Origin: Desulfuromonadaceae bacterium
GTDB taxonomy: Bacteria; Desulfobacterota; Desulfuromonadia; Desulfuromonadales; Desulfuromonadaceae
NCBI GenBank assembly: GCA_016936455.1
Contig: JAFGXV010000001.1
Location: 33,381-97,380, forward strand
Length of the DNA: 64,000 nucleotides
Reading direction: 5' to 3'
Shown: piece after piece, positions 45,692 through 53,702 of the stretch
How positions within the stretch are numbered: position 1 is the first letter of the stretch
How the letters are laid out: each line of letters opens with the position of its first letter
The notes under the pieces: generated by a model
Told to the model about the DNA's origin: nothing
What the model saw: the letters and a program-made list of their open reading frames with translations, nothing else
Database searches by the model: none
Program-made: the position numbers and the translations under genes

Positions 45692-47341
45692 ATGAAAGAT
45701 GAAATGATGACTGACAATCTGATCACACGTACTGCGTCGGCTTATGCCTATCCGCTCCTGATCAAAAATCTGCTCCAGTCGCCGGTTGTCGATGATCCGC
45801 AACAGCAGATCGTCTACCGCGATCAGATGCGTCTGTCCTACGCCGAGTTCCGGCAACGGGTGTATAAGCTGGCCAATGTGCTGACGCAAATGGGTGTGCG
45901 TCCGGGTGACACCGTAGCCGTCATGGACTGGGACAGTCATCGTTATCTCGAATGCTTCTACGCCGTTCCCATGCTCGGGGCCGTACTGCATACCGTAAAC
46001 ATCCGCTTGTCCGCCGAACAGATTCTCTACACCATTGACCATGCTGAAGATGACTATTTGCTGGTCAACGAGGAATTTCTACCGATTCTGGAACAGATCA
46101 AAGGCCGTATTGACACGGTCAAGGGCTATATCCTGCTTCAAGACGGCAAACAGACCGTGGAAACAACCCTGAACTTCGAGGGTGAATATGAGGCTCTTCT
46201 TGACGCGGCTTCCGATCGGTTCGCGTTTGCTGATTTTGATGAAAACACCCGCGCAACAACCTTTTACACCACTGGCACCACAGGTTTACCAAAAGGCGTG
46301 TATTTCAGCCATCGTCAGCTGGTTCTGCATACTCTCGGCACCTTGGCAACAATGGGAACCACAGCCCACCAGGGAAGATTCCACCAGGAAGATGTCTACA
46401 TGCCGATTACGCCCATGTTTCACGTCCACGCCTGGGGGCTGCCCTATGTCGCCACCGCTCTCGGAGTCAAACAGGTTTATCCGGGAAAATATGCTCCGGA
46501 TATGCTGCTGCGACTGATTGACAAGGAAAAGGTGACGCTCTCGCACTGTGTTCCGACGATTCTGCACCTCCTGATAAACCACCCCCTGTATAAGGAGGTC
46601 GATCTGTCTAATTGGAAAGTGCTGGTCGGAGGTGCGGCCCTGCCGAAAGCCATGTGTCGTGCGGCACTGGAAAAAGGCATCGATATTTTCACCGGTTACG
46701 GCATGTCAGAAACCTGTCCGATTCTGACCGTCGCGCATGTCACGGAAAACGATCTCAGCCAGGAAGAAGAAGTGGAAATCCGTTGTAAAACCGGCCGCCC
46801 GATGCCACTGGTCGATCTAAAGGTCGTGGATGAAAATCTCGATGAAGTCCCACGAGACGGGGTCAGTGTCGGAGAAATTGTCGTGCGTGCCCCGTGGCTA
46901 ACACAAGGCTATTTAAAAGACCAGCGTAATTCAGAACAATTATGGCGTGGTGGCTACCTGCACACCGGAGATGTTGCCCAACGCAATAAACAGAACTACG
47001 TCAAAATCACGGATCGCATTAAGGATGTCATCAAGATTGGTGGCGAGTGGATCTCTTCTCTGGAGATTGAAGATATACTCAATGCCCATCCCGCCATCAG
47101 CGAAAGCGCGGTCATCGGACTCTGTGATGCGAAATGGGGGGAGAAACCTCTCGCATTAATCGTCAAAAAAGAGGTTGTCGACGAGAAACAGCTTCTTCAC
47201 TATCTGCGTGATTTCATCAGTAAAGGACTGCTGACAAAAGAGCTGATTTTGCTAAAGATTCGATTCGTTGAACAGATTGAAAAAACCAGTGTCGGCAAGG
47301 TCAATAAAAAAGCCCTGCGCGAGAAGTATCATTGCGCATGA
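45692..47341 (+). CDS. Fatty-acid--CoA ligase (AMP-binding family)
   Basis: Activates a fatty acid through an acyl-adenylate to acyl-CoA. 549 residues; the start may be the ATG at 45707 ([13 protein letters not shown]), because neither ATG has a strong ribosome site. AMP-binding P-loop [17 protein letters not shown] near residue 192, [10 protein letters not shown] near 338, YLHTGDVA near 427 and the catalytic Lys in [13 protein letters not shown] at the C terminus. The length and motifs fit the medium/long-chain class used for fatty-acid degradation. Confidence 0.93.
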   Translation: MKDEMMTDNLITRTASAYAYPLLIKNLLQSPVVDDPQQQIVYRDQMRLSYAEFRQRVYKLANVLTQMGVRPGDTVAVMDWDSHRYLECFYAVPMLGAVLHTVNIRLSAEQILYTIDHAEDDYLLVNEEFLPILEQIKGRIDTVKGYILLQDGKQTVETTLNFEGEYEALLDAASDRFAFADFDENTRATTFYTTGTTGLPKGVYFSHRQLVLHTLGTLATMGTTAHQGRFHQEDVYMPITPMFHVHAWGLPYVATALGVKQVYPGKYAPDMLLRLIDKEKVTLSHCVPTILHLLINHPLYKEVDLSNWKVLVGGAALPKAMCRAALEKGIDIFTGYGMSETCPILTVAHVTENDLSQEEEVEIRCKTGRPMPLVDLKVVDENLDEVPRDGVSVGEIVVRAPWLTQGYLKDQRNSEQLWRGGYLHTGDVAQRNKQNYVKITDRIKDVIKIGGEWISSLEIEDILNAHPAISESAVIGLCDAKWGEKPLALIVKKEVVDEKQLLHYLRDFISKGLLTKELILLKIRFVEQIEKTSVGKVNKKALREKYHCA

Positions 47342-47399
47342 TCTTCCCGGCCGGGCTTTGAAGAATGGAGCAACAGAACAACAGGCCACCAGAACGGTG

Positions 47400-48071
47400 C
47401 TATGAACCTGCCGGATGAACAGTCGCCAGATCATCAAGATGGGTTCTGATCTGTTGGGGTTTCCCCTGATACGACACGTCTGTCACCCCTGAGGCCGACA
47501 CCTCGAGCTGTTGCAACGCCTGAACTTTGGCACTCGCCGTTCCGGACGCATGAATCGTCACCAGATCGGCCTTCAGATCAAAAGCATCCATTTCGGATGT
47601 TCCATGCACCTCACCAATCAGGTGTTCAACCGTACCACTCAAGCGGGCTGCGTTCGCTCCCTGCAATTCGAATTCAAAACGCTGGCCCGTCAAGCCCGAC
47701 AGTCGAATATCGTGCGAACCATCCGCATAAAAACGATCCAGACGTGGCACCTGTAACGTAATAACCAACGGTTGCATCATGCAAAGTGACCTGTCCGTAT
47801 CAATCTGTAGCTCTCGATTTTCGACCCGGGTCACAATGTGAGACAAAAGATTGGCATCCCCACCGATCGTACAACGGTAATCATCCCCGAGGGACACAAG
47901 AACAGTAAACGCGCCCTGAACAACAATACTCTCATAGCCTTTGATATTTCGGGCCTTCTCGGCAAATGTGCCATTACCTTCAAGACAGTTCGACGAATAA
48001 TGAACCGCGCTGCCCGCATACGAAGTCGAAAAGAACAGGCAACTCAACAACAGTAAAAATCTACGAAACAT
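47400..48071 (-). CDS. Exported GIN-domain (DUF2807) protein
   Basis: 223 residues with a Sec signal (FFSTSYAGS). The body is a GIN/putative adhesin-head domain, a right-handed beta solenoid: IVVQGAFTVLVSLGDDYRCTIGGD, then repeated short strands (GSHDIRLSGLTG, GANAARLSGTVEHL, ASGTASAKVQALQQ, ASGVTDVSYQG). AAGGGA precedes the ATG. Last gene of the curli-like cluster; could be an adhesive tip or an envelope anchor. Confidence 0.82.
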   Translation of the reverse strand: MFRRFLLLLSCLFFSTSYAGSAVHYSSNCLEGNGTFAEKARNIKGYESIVVQGAFTVLVSLGDDYRCTIGGDANLLSHIVTRVENRELQIDTDRSLCMMQPLVITLQVPRLDRFYADGSHDIRLSGLTGQRFEFELQGANAARLSGTVEHLIGEVHGTSEMDAFDLKADLVTIHASGTASAKVQALQQLEVSASGVTDVSYQGKPQQIRTHLDDLATVHPAGS

Positions 48072-48133
48072 CGGACAATCCCTTACCTTGGCAGTTGTTG
48101 TTGATGTTCGATCTGACCGATGGAAAACAACGG

Positions 48134-48439
48134 CTACTTGCTGAGCCGGCTCGGATTCTGTTCAACCGCATGGAACGGCTTGTCCAGCTGGTTGATGTAA
48201 TAACGGGCGTCACTCCCGGCCGCTTTCCATTGATTGCAGTAAACAAGCTTGGTTTCGCCCGTCACACTGTCCAGGACAAAGGCACCAAAGCTCGCGCCCT
48301 GTTCCGATGGAGCCCCCCAGGCCGAGATCTGATAGCGACCATAATTCGGTGGCGGGCTGCTGGTATTTCCGAGGAGAAGAAGCACAGTAAGCGATGCGAC
48401 AATACCAAAAAGAAAGTATTTGATTTTCTGGTTCATCAT
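48134..48439 (-). CDS. Small exported protein of unknown function
   Basis: 101 residues: a signal or membrane anchor (about 7-24), a Pro-rich joint, then about 70 residues (YGRYQISAWGAPSEQGASFG, CNQWKAAGSDARYYINQL) resembling small beta-sheet proteins that monitor or bind something in the envelope. Ribosome site GGAG. Lies 36 bases after the LPP20-like gene. No family assigned. Confidence 0.6.
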   Translation of the reverse strand: MMNQKIKYFLFGIVASLTVLLLLGNTSSPPPNYGRYQISAWGAPSEQGASFGAFVLDSVTGETKLVYCNQWKAAGSDARYYINQLDKPFHAVEQNPSRLSK

Positions 48440-48475
48440 GCAATCTCCATCACGTTAAACCGATTAAATCCGTCG

Positions 48476-49246
48476 TTACTGTTTCGTCGCAGCATCCTCT
48501 GTTGCAGGTACGGCTTCTTCTTTCGCTGGCATATCATCTTCCTGGGCACCATATCCGATGACTTCGACCACCGGTTCAGCATTCTCAAGAGGCTCACCAA
48601 GCAATGCTCCCGCCGTTGCCAGATCCAGCTGCATTTTGACAAAGGCGTTGCCATCCTCTTCCCAGCCATACTCAACGACTTCAGCAAGGAAAAGCGTAGA
48701 AAGCACCTTGGTTTTAACCACGTCTGATTTGAGCATGAAATTTTCAACCGATGTCTGGCTCTCCAGCTTAAAACCAACCAACCGCCTGATCAACTGCTTG
48801 TAAGCATCAATTTCTGCCGCACGCAACGCTTTTAACGGTCCGGCAGAAGAAGGCGTTGACGTAGCAAAAGCGACCCTTCTGAATGTCTTATTCTGGAGAT
48901 CGACATCAACACCATCGATATTGGTAATGCGGGGCAACGACACAGAAGCCGTCACCTGGGCCACATCCTTTTCCGGATCATAAACGACGTCTTCAATCAC
49001 AACATTCTTAATTTCTGCAGATGTCTTCGATTCGGAACTTTCGACAAACAGCGCAGCAACCATATCCTCGACCTGTTCCTGGCTGCGCAATTTCAAACCA
49101 TAAATTGATTCAACCAATGCGCGTTCAGCCAGAACGGTAGCCGCCCGGATACTCATAATCCTCTTGTTTCCAGCCAGCGCTGACGAAGCCACAACGCCAA
49201 CCAGAACAAGACTCATGACAATAAAAATAAATTTATGGGTGCGCAT
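48476..49246 (-). CDS. LPP20/FlgP-like exported protein
   Basis: 256 residues with a Sec signal ending ASSALAG and no lipobox. The segment RAATVLAERALVESIYGLKL and the later RAAEIDAYKQLIRRLVGFKL are the repeated helix pattern of LPP20-like domains; in Vibrio such proteins (FlgP) form outer-membrane rings. The C-terminal 25 residues are acidic and disordered. AGGAGGAAT precedes the ATG. It follows the CsgG-like gene by 79 bases, so an accessory role at that pore is plausible. Confidence 0.65.
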   Translation of the reverse strand: MRTHKFIFIVMSLVLVGVVASSALAGNKRIMSIRAATVLAERALVESIYGLKLRSQEQVEDMVAALFVESSESKTSAEIKNVVIEDVVYDPEKDVAQVTASVSLPRITNIDGVDVDLQNKTFRRVAFATSTPSSAGPLKALRAAEIDAYKQLIRRLVGFKLESQTSVENFMLKSDVVKTKVLSTLFLAEVVEYGWEEDGNAFVKMQLDLATAGALLGEPLENAEPVVEVIGYGAQEDDMPAKEEAVPATEDAATKQ

Positions 49247-49325
49247 TCAACATTCCTCCTGCTGCGAAGCGATGGTTTCACACGACATACGGCATCAAAA
49301 CATGTTCACGCGATGGCAACTGCCG

Positions 49326-50684
49326 TTACCATTCATCTTCCGTTAACTTTCGACCGATACTGCTTTTTTGTTTCTGCATAACCTGTTTCGTTACGGCCTT
49401 TTCCTCAACTGGTTGCTGTTTTGGCGCTGCCGGCTGAGGGCGTTCTTCCACCGCAGCTACTGGTGCAGGAGCAGGTGCCGGTTCGGGTTCTGGAGCAGCG
49501 ACCGGTTGTGGGGCCGGCGTCGCAGGAGCATGGCGCACCTGTTTAACGGGCGAGGCAACGCCAGCCGCGGCATACGCCTCCTGAAGCTGTTTTCTGCGAC
49601 CAAGGGTTTCATTGTTAATTGGAACGCCGGTGTAAAGCGAAACAAAGGTGTCTGCATCCAACATCGAAATGGGAGCCCCTTTAAACTGATTCAGTGCCAT
49701 GACGGTCTGATCATCCAGCATCCCGCTGATCGGGACATTATACCCATAGAGGAAAAGAAGCTCTTGGCAGATAATCACCCGTTGCGTATCCGTCATGGTG
49801 TAATAACGTTTCGACAGGTTATCCACGACCAGCTTATCGGGCAAGCCGCCTTCATCAATCAACCGCCAGTATGGGACATCCAGATACTTGCCGATAATCT
49901 GCAACATACTGACTTCGACCAGCAGACGAACCGCCGCATGACGACCCTGCACTTTTTTAATCGAACCTTTTCGACCAAACGTCGGTCCGAACAGGGTAAT
50001 TCCGAGTTCTTTTTCACTCAGGCCCTTGCGCACTTCCATGCTGTTAACAGCATTGATACGCGGGATTCCAGCCATCGTCTTGAAATCAAGCAGGTTGAAG
50101 TCCAGAGTAATTCGGGCCAGACCTTCCTTGCTGCCCTCACCATAATCAACAGCCACAGATTTAGAAGGAAACCACTTGGGCGCATTGGTAAATTCCGCTT
50201 CAACCCCAGCGTCGGTGTTTGTTCCACGCGTCTCGAGTCCACGGTCGAATTCGGTAATCCCGCCGCTGACCACAACATCCGGAATCAGCTTGGAATCGAA
50301 ATTGGAGTATCCAGTCACCATCTGATTCTGAATGAACGCCGGATCATAAGGGATAAAGGTGATCTTGCCACCAATCGCATTGAGCGTGCTCTTGAGCATC
50401 TCGGTAATATCCCGAGGAATTTCACCACCCGTTGCTCCAGATGTGCCCGTATTGTCATAAATAGGGTTGCTCTGGATACGCATGTGCGGCGTGTTATAGA
50501 TTTCCGTCATCAGACCAAGCTTGCTTAGCGCTTCGGTATAGGAAGTGATCTTGGCCTGGGGAGCCGTTTCCTTTAACTCCACATCTACTTTAGCGGGGTC
50601 CATGCCGGCGCAAGAAACAAGCGCAACAACACTTAATACGGCCGCAGAAAAACAAGAGGCCTTTTTGACATATCTCCAGAGCAT
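49326..50684 (-). CDS. CsgG-like outer-membrane secretion lipoprotein with C-terminal extension
   Basis: 452 residues. Lipoprotein signal with LVSC (Cys25). Residues about 65-290 follow CsgG block by block: an IYDNTG segment like CsgG's NIQDETG; EIPRDITEMLKSTL; VVVSGGITEFDRG; then an amphipathic stretch where CsgG has its pore strands; LDFNLLDFKTMAGIP; and RLLVEVSMLQIIGKYLDVPYWR like the CsgG C-terminal helix. Past CsgG's end comes a peptidoglycan-binding-type unit (YGYNVPISGMLDDQTVMALN, near 320) and a Pro/Ala/Gln-rich tail. Predicted nonameric-type export channel for the neighbouring repeat protein. AAGGA precedes the ATG. Confidence 0.8.
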   Translation of the reverse strand: MLWRYVKKASCFSAAVLSVVALVSCAGMDPAKVDVELKETAPQAKITSYTEALSKLGLMTEIYNTPHMRIQSNPIYDNTGTSGATGGEIPRDITEMLKSTLNAIGGKITFIPYDPAFIQNQMVTGYSNFDSKLIPDVVVSGGITEFDRGLETRGTNTDAGVEAEFTNAPKWFPSKSVAVDYGEGSKEGLARITLDFNLLDFKTMAGIPRINAVNSMEVRKGLSEKELGITLFGPTFGRKGSIKKVQGRHAAVRLLVEVSMLQIIGKYLDVPYWRLIDEGGLPDKLVVDNLSKRYYTMTDTQRVIICQELLFLYGYNVPISGMLDDQTVMALNQFKGAPISMLDADTFVSLYTGVPINNETLGRRKQLQEAYAAAGVASPVKQVRHAPATPAPQPVAAPEPEPAPAPAPVAAVEERPQPAAPKQQPVEEKAVTKQVMQKQKSSIGRKLTEDEW

Positions 50685-50726
50685 AAAAAATCCTTTTTCT
50701 TGAAAACAACAGTCGGTCTGAACCGC

Positions 50727-51074
50727 TTATTCCACAACCTGAGTCTTGTCGCCTCGACTCTCATCAATAATAATGATATCGCCACGGACCGTCCCACCTG
50801 GTCCAAGCAGAACACTGTTGATGGCACCGGTACTGTCCGTTCCCTGAGCACTGGTATTGGTCCCGTTTTTTGAACGAACGGCTGCCGCGCTTTTTGCTTT
50901 TAGAATCGTGAACTTGACATTCCGGTCATTTTTACCGATTTCGTCCCACTTGGAAACGCCATCGTCAGTAAACTTCGAAATTCCATCATCCAGGTCATCG
51001 GCAAAAACAAAAGAGGGTACAGACAGGATGACCAGCACGACAACAGTCAGAACAAGAACGAATGATGTTTTCAC
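50727..51074 (-). CDS. Small exported protein with Gly/Ser/Thr-rich C-terminal half
   Basis: 115 residues, GTG start with AAGGATG upstream. Sec signal ending FVFADD. Half of the mature chain is charged (DDGISKFTDDGVSKWDEIGK); the rest is polar and strand-prone (TNTSAQGTDSTGAINSVLLG, then GGTVRGDIIIIDESRGD). Lies between the repeat-protein and CsgG-like genes, where curli operons encode a minor subunit or assembly factor. No family recognised. Confidence 0.6.
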   Translation of the reverse strand: MKTSFVLVLTVVVLVILSVPSFVFADDLDDGISKFTDDGVSKWDEIGKNDRNVKFTILKAKSAAAVRSKNGTNTSAQGTDSTGAINSVLLGPGGTVRGDIIIIDESRGDKTQVVE

Positions 51075-51113
51075 AAAATCATCCTTTCGAACAAAAAGGG
51101 TACTGCATAAACA

Positions 51114-51149
51114 GGTGACTATCAGGCCTCAACAGACCCGATAGTCACC
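51114..51149 (-). other. Intercistronic hairpin after the repeat-protein gene
   Basis: GGTGACTATC (51114-51123) pairs perfectly with 51140-51149 around a 16-base loop. It follows the repeat gene by 69 bases on the minus strand and lacks a long T-run, so it may be an mRNA-stabilising or partial-termination element that makes subunit mRNA exceed that of the export genes. Confidence 0.6.
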
Positions 51150-51217
51150 AGGAGCAATGCGGATTGTCTCCCATCCGCTGAATAGAACATCACCGGACGG
51201 AGGAAGTCAGATCAAGA

Positions 51218-52366
51218 TTACTCGACAGAAACCGAACCCAGGCTGGAGGTATTACCAGTACCAATCGCAATATTGGCCGCGTTTTTCACATCAGCCTGAT
51301 TGATGATTGCACCCTTAACGTTGGAATTCTTGATATTGACCGAGCCCATATTGGCCGTATTGCCGGTGCCAATCGCGATATTGGCAGCATTCTGGATGTC
51401 AGACTTATTGATGACGGCGCCCTGAACGTTGGAACCGGTAATACCAACCGAGCCCATGTTGGCTTTATTACCGGTGCCGATGGCGACGTTGGCGGCATTC
51501 TTCACGTTGGACTGGTTGATCACAGCACCCTTGACAGCGGAACCGCTGATACCGACTGAACCCATGTTGGCTTCGTTGCCGGTACCAATCGCGATATTGG
51601 CAGCATTCTGGACATCCGACTTGTTGATCACAGCGCCCTGAACAGCCGAACCTTTGATACCAATCGAACCAACATTGGCCTTGTTGCCGGTACCAATCGC
51701 AACGTTGGCGGCATTCTTCACATTGGACTGATTGATCACAGCACCCTTGACTGCCGAACCGCTAATACCGACTGAACCCATGTTGGCCTCATTGCCGGTG
51801 CCAATCGCGATATTGGCGGCATTCTGGACGTCCGACTTATTGATCACAGCACCCTGTACCGCTGAACCAGCAATGCCAACCGAACCAACATTGGCTTTGT
51901 TGCCGGTACCGATGGCGACGTTGGCGGCATTCTTCACATTGGACTGATTAATCACAGCACCCTTGACTGCCGAACCGCTGATACCGACTGAACCCATATT
52001 GGCTTCGTTGCCGGTACCAATCGCGATATTGGCAGCATTCTGGACGTCCGACTTATTAATGACGGCGCCCTGCACCGCCGAACCTTTGATACCAATCGAA
52101 CCAACATTAGCCTTGTTGCCGGTACCGATGGCAACGTTAGCAGCATTCTTCACATTGGACTGATTGATCACAGCACCCTTGACAGCGGAACCGCTGATAC
52201 CAACCGAACCCATTTTTGCTTCGTTACCAGTACCAATCGCGATGTTCGCTGCATTTTGAGCGGTCGACTTGTTGATAATAGCTCCCTGAACATTCGATTC
52301 TGCATAAAGAAAAGAACTGCTCAGCAACAGGATCCCGCACGTTAACGTCAGACACTTCTTCATCAT
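51218..52366 (-). CDS. Secreted curlin-like repeat protein, probable fibre subunit
   Basis: 382 residues: Sec signal (cleaved after FLYA, residue 22), then nine complete 36-residue repeats and a tenth of 31 residues, with nothing else. Consensus GAVINKSDVQNAANIAIGTG then NEANMGSVGISGSAVK. Asn, Gly and Ala ladders and three strand-like segments per repeat indicate a beta-solenoid or amyloid; GTGNxA matches the core of the curlin repeat (GxGNxA). Cys occurs only in the signal. Repeats alternate between two types. AAGGGGG precedes the ATG pair at 52366/52363. Next to a CsgG-like pore gene, it is the likely major subunit of a surface fibre. Confidence 0.8.
   Translation of the reverse strand: MMKKCLTLTCGILLLSSSFLYAESNVQGAIINKSTAQNAANIAIGTGNEAKMGSVGISGSAVKGAVINQSNVKNAANVAIGTGNKANVGSIGIKGSAVQGAVINKSDVQNAANIAIGTGNEANMGSVGISGSAVKGAVINQSNVKNAANVAIGTGNKANVGSVGIAGSAVQGAVINKSDVQNAANIAIGTGNEANMGSVGISGSAVKGAVINQSNVKNAANVAIGTGNKANVGSIGIKGSAVQGAVINKSDVQNAANIAIGTGNEANMGSVGISGSAVKGAVINQSNVKNAANVAIGTGNKANMGSVGITGSNVQGAVINKSDIQNAANIAIGTGNTANMGSVNIKNSNVKGAIINQADVKNAANIAIGTGNTSSLGSVSVE
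51221..52285 (-). repeat. Ten tandem 108-base coding repeats in 216-base A/B pairs
   Basis: Direct repeats encoding residues 28-382 of the repeat protein. Odd units read INKSDVQ ... GNEANMG ... SAVK; even units read INQSNVK ... GNKANVG ... SAVQ, so the higher-order period is 72 residues. Units of the same type are nearly identical in DNA, with mainly third-base differences, consistent with recent duplication by recombination. The first, ninth and tenth units are the most divergent, as expected at array ends. Confidence 0.95.
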
Positions 52367-52427
52367 TTCCCCCTTTTTAGTATGTGTTGTTTAACAAAGC
52401 TCAGCAATCAGTCCACGGATAGACTGT

Positions 52428-52814
52428 TCACTCAGAAATAAATTCGACATAAATGTTCTCCAACCCACTCAGGCTGGTATTGATATTCGTAGAGGCCTCG
52501 AACAAACCATGTCCACCGGGCTTGATCGCCTTCCTCTCATTGACCGTCGACACGACGCGACGCAAAACAGACTGGTTCCGATCTATAAAATTAACCTCTA
52601 CGTGCCCACGTACAGGAAATGTGCTCATATTTTTCACAATACCCGTAACAAGAATAATCCTGCCATCAGAAAACACTTCTGCTGCGAGATTCTCAATCTG
52701 ATAAGCCGGAGCAGAAAAAGTCGCCACGTCATGCCGTTCAAAGGCACAAACCGGAACATACCACATCAGCACAACAACGAATAAAATGATTAAAAAGCGC
52801 ATCAGGGCCGTCAT
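52428..52814 (-). CDS. Exported FxLYD-like protein, first gene of the fibre cluster
   Basis: 128 residues with a Sec signal (FVVVLMWYVPVCAFE). The mature part is one beta-sandwich: SDGRIILVTGIVKNMSTFPV, HVEVNFIDRNQSVL, then KPGGHGLFEASTNI, the order of an FxLYD-type domain (G-x-V-x-N ... D ... PG-x3-F). It precedes the repeat gene by 61 bases. A periplasmic chaperone or gatekeeper role, like CsgE or CsgC, is possible but not shown. Confidence 0.65.
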   Translation of the reverse strand: MTALMRFLIILFVVVLMWYVPVCAFERHDVATFSAPAYQIENLAAEVFSDGRIILVTGIVKNMSTFPVRGHVEVNFIDRNQSVLRRVVSTVNERKAIKPGGHGLFEASTNINTSLSGLENIYVEFISE

Positions 52815-53061
52815 CCCATCCAGTTCCCTTTTGTCATTAAGCAGTAGCGAATAACAGTACCATATAAAACGCCCGGGTCAAGAATCGCGGAGCTAACAAA
52901 AAGGCAACAGATTAAAAAAACATTAAAAGACGGGGCAAAAATAAAAAATCTCAGCAGACGCAGTTGTTATAGTCAAAAATACATATAACACAAATCTAAA
53001 AATTATCACCAACTAATCTAAAAACAAAAAAAATATTAACAATCCAATACGTTGTAGCTAC
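52815..53061. other. AT-rich region upstream of the fibre cluster
   Basis: About 245 bases much richer in A and T than the neighbours, with many A-runs on the plus strand (T-runs on the minus strand). No gene is visible. It probably holds the cluster's promoter and could be curved or bound by nucleoid proteins. Confidence 0.55.
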
Positions 53062-53092
53062 AAAAAAAGTGGCCACCTAGCGGAAAGCCACT
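53062..53092 (-). terminator. Intrinsic terminator of the pur/pyrE operon
   Basis: AGTGGC/GCCACT six-base stem (53068-53073 with 53087-53092) over a 13-base loop, followed on the minus strand by seven T residues, 20 bases after the pyrE stop. Confidence 0.8.
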
Positions 53093-53111
53093 CTTTTCAG
53101 CAGGTTCAGTC

Positions 53112-53669
53112 TTATTCTGCAACCTGCGATTTGGTAAAAATAGCCTGGAACGGAATCTGATTTTCATCGAAGTATTCTCTACCGCCTTCTTCGCGATCAA
53201 CCAGGGTGATCACACCCACCACCTCAAGGCCTTCCGACCGGGCACGCTCAATGGCTTTCATGGAAGACCCCCCGGTGGTCACCACATCCTCAACAATAAC
53301 GACCCGCGCGCCCGGCTTGAAATTCTTGCGCCCTTCCAGCCACTGACCGGTTCCATGACCTTTGGGTTCCTTGCGAATAATAAAAGCGGGAATCGGCTGT
53401 TCTTCCAACGCACTGATCAGCGAAGTCGCGGTTGCAATGGGATCGGCCCCCATCGTCAATCCGCCGACCCCCTCAATCGGTCCGGGAAAATTCTTCAGTG
53501 CCTGAAAAAAAGCCTTGCCGACCAGCACCGAGCCTCGCGGATGCAGGGTGGTCTGCTTGCCATCAAAATAGAAGTTGCTTTTACGGCCGGAAGCCAAGGT
53601 GACTTCCCGTTGCTCATAAGACAATTGACGGATAATCGCCATCAATTCTTCGCGCTCGTTTTCCAGCAT
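53112..53669 (-). CDS. pyrE: Orotate phosphoribosyltransferase
   Basis: Converts orotate and PRPP to OMP. 185 residues, with the PRPP-binding motif VVIVEDVVTTGGSS near 123-136 and the catalytic-loop segment RKEPKGHGTGQ near 99-109. GGAGAGG precedes the ATG. Follows purF by 33 bases. Confidence 0.95.
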   Translation of the reverse strand: MLENEREELMAIIRQLSYEQREVTLASGRKSNFYFDGKQTTLHPRGSVLVGKAFFQALKNFPGPIEGVGGLTMGADPIATATSLISALEEQPIPAFIIRKEPKGHGTGQWLEGRKNFKPGARVVIVEDVVTTGGSSMKAIERARSEGLEVVGVITLVDREEGGREYFDENQIPFQAIFTKSQVAE

Positions 53670-53702
53670 GAACCTCTCCTTCCCTATTAATCCCGTGACT
53701 GA

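Noticed and set aside
51221..52285. Regular direct repeats that could suggest a CRISPR array
   Set aside because: The 108-base units are contiguous, in frame and code for a signal-bearing protein with no variable spacers.
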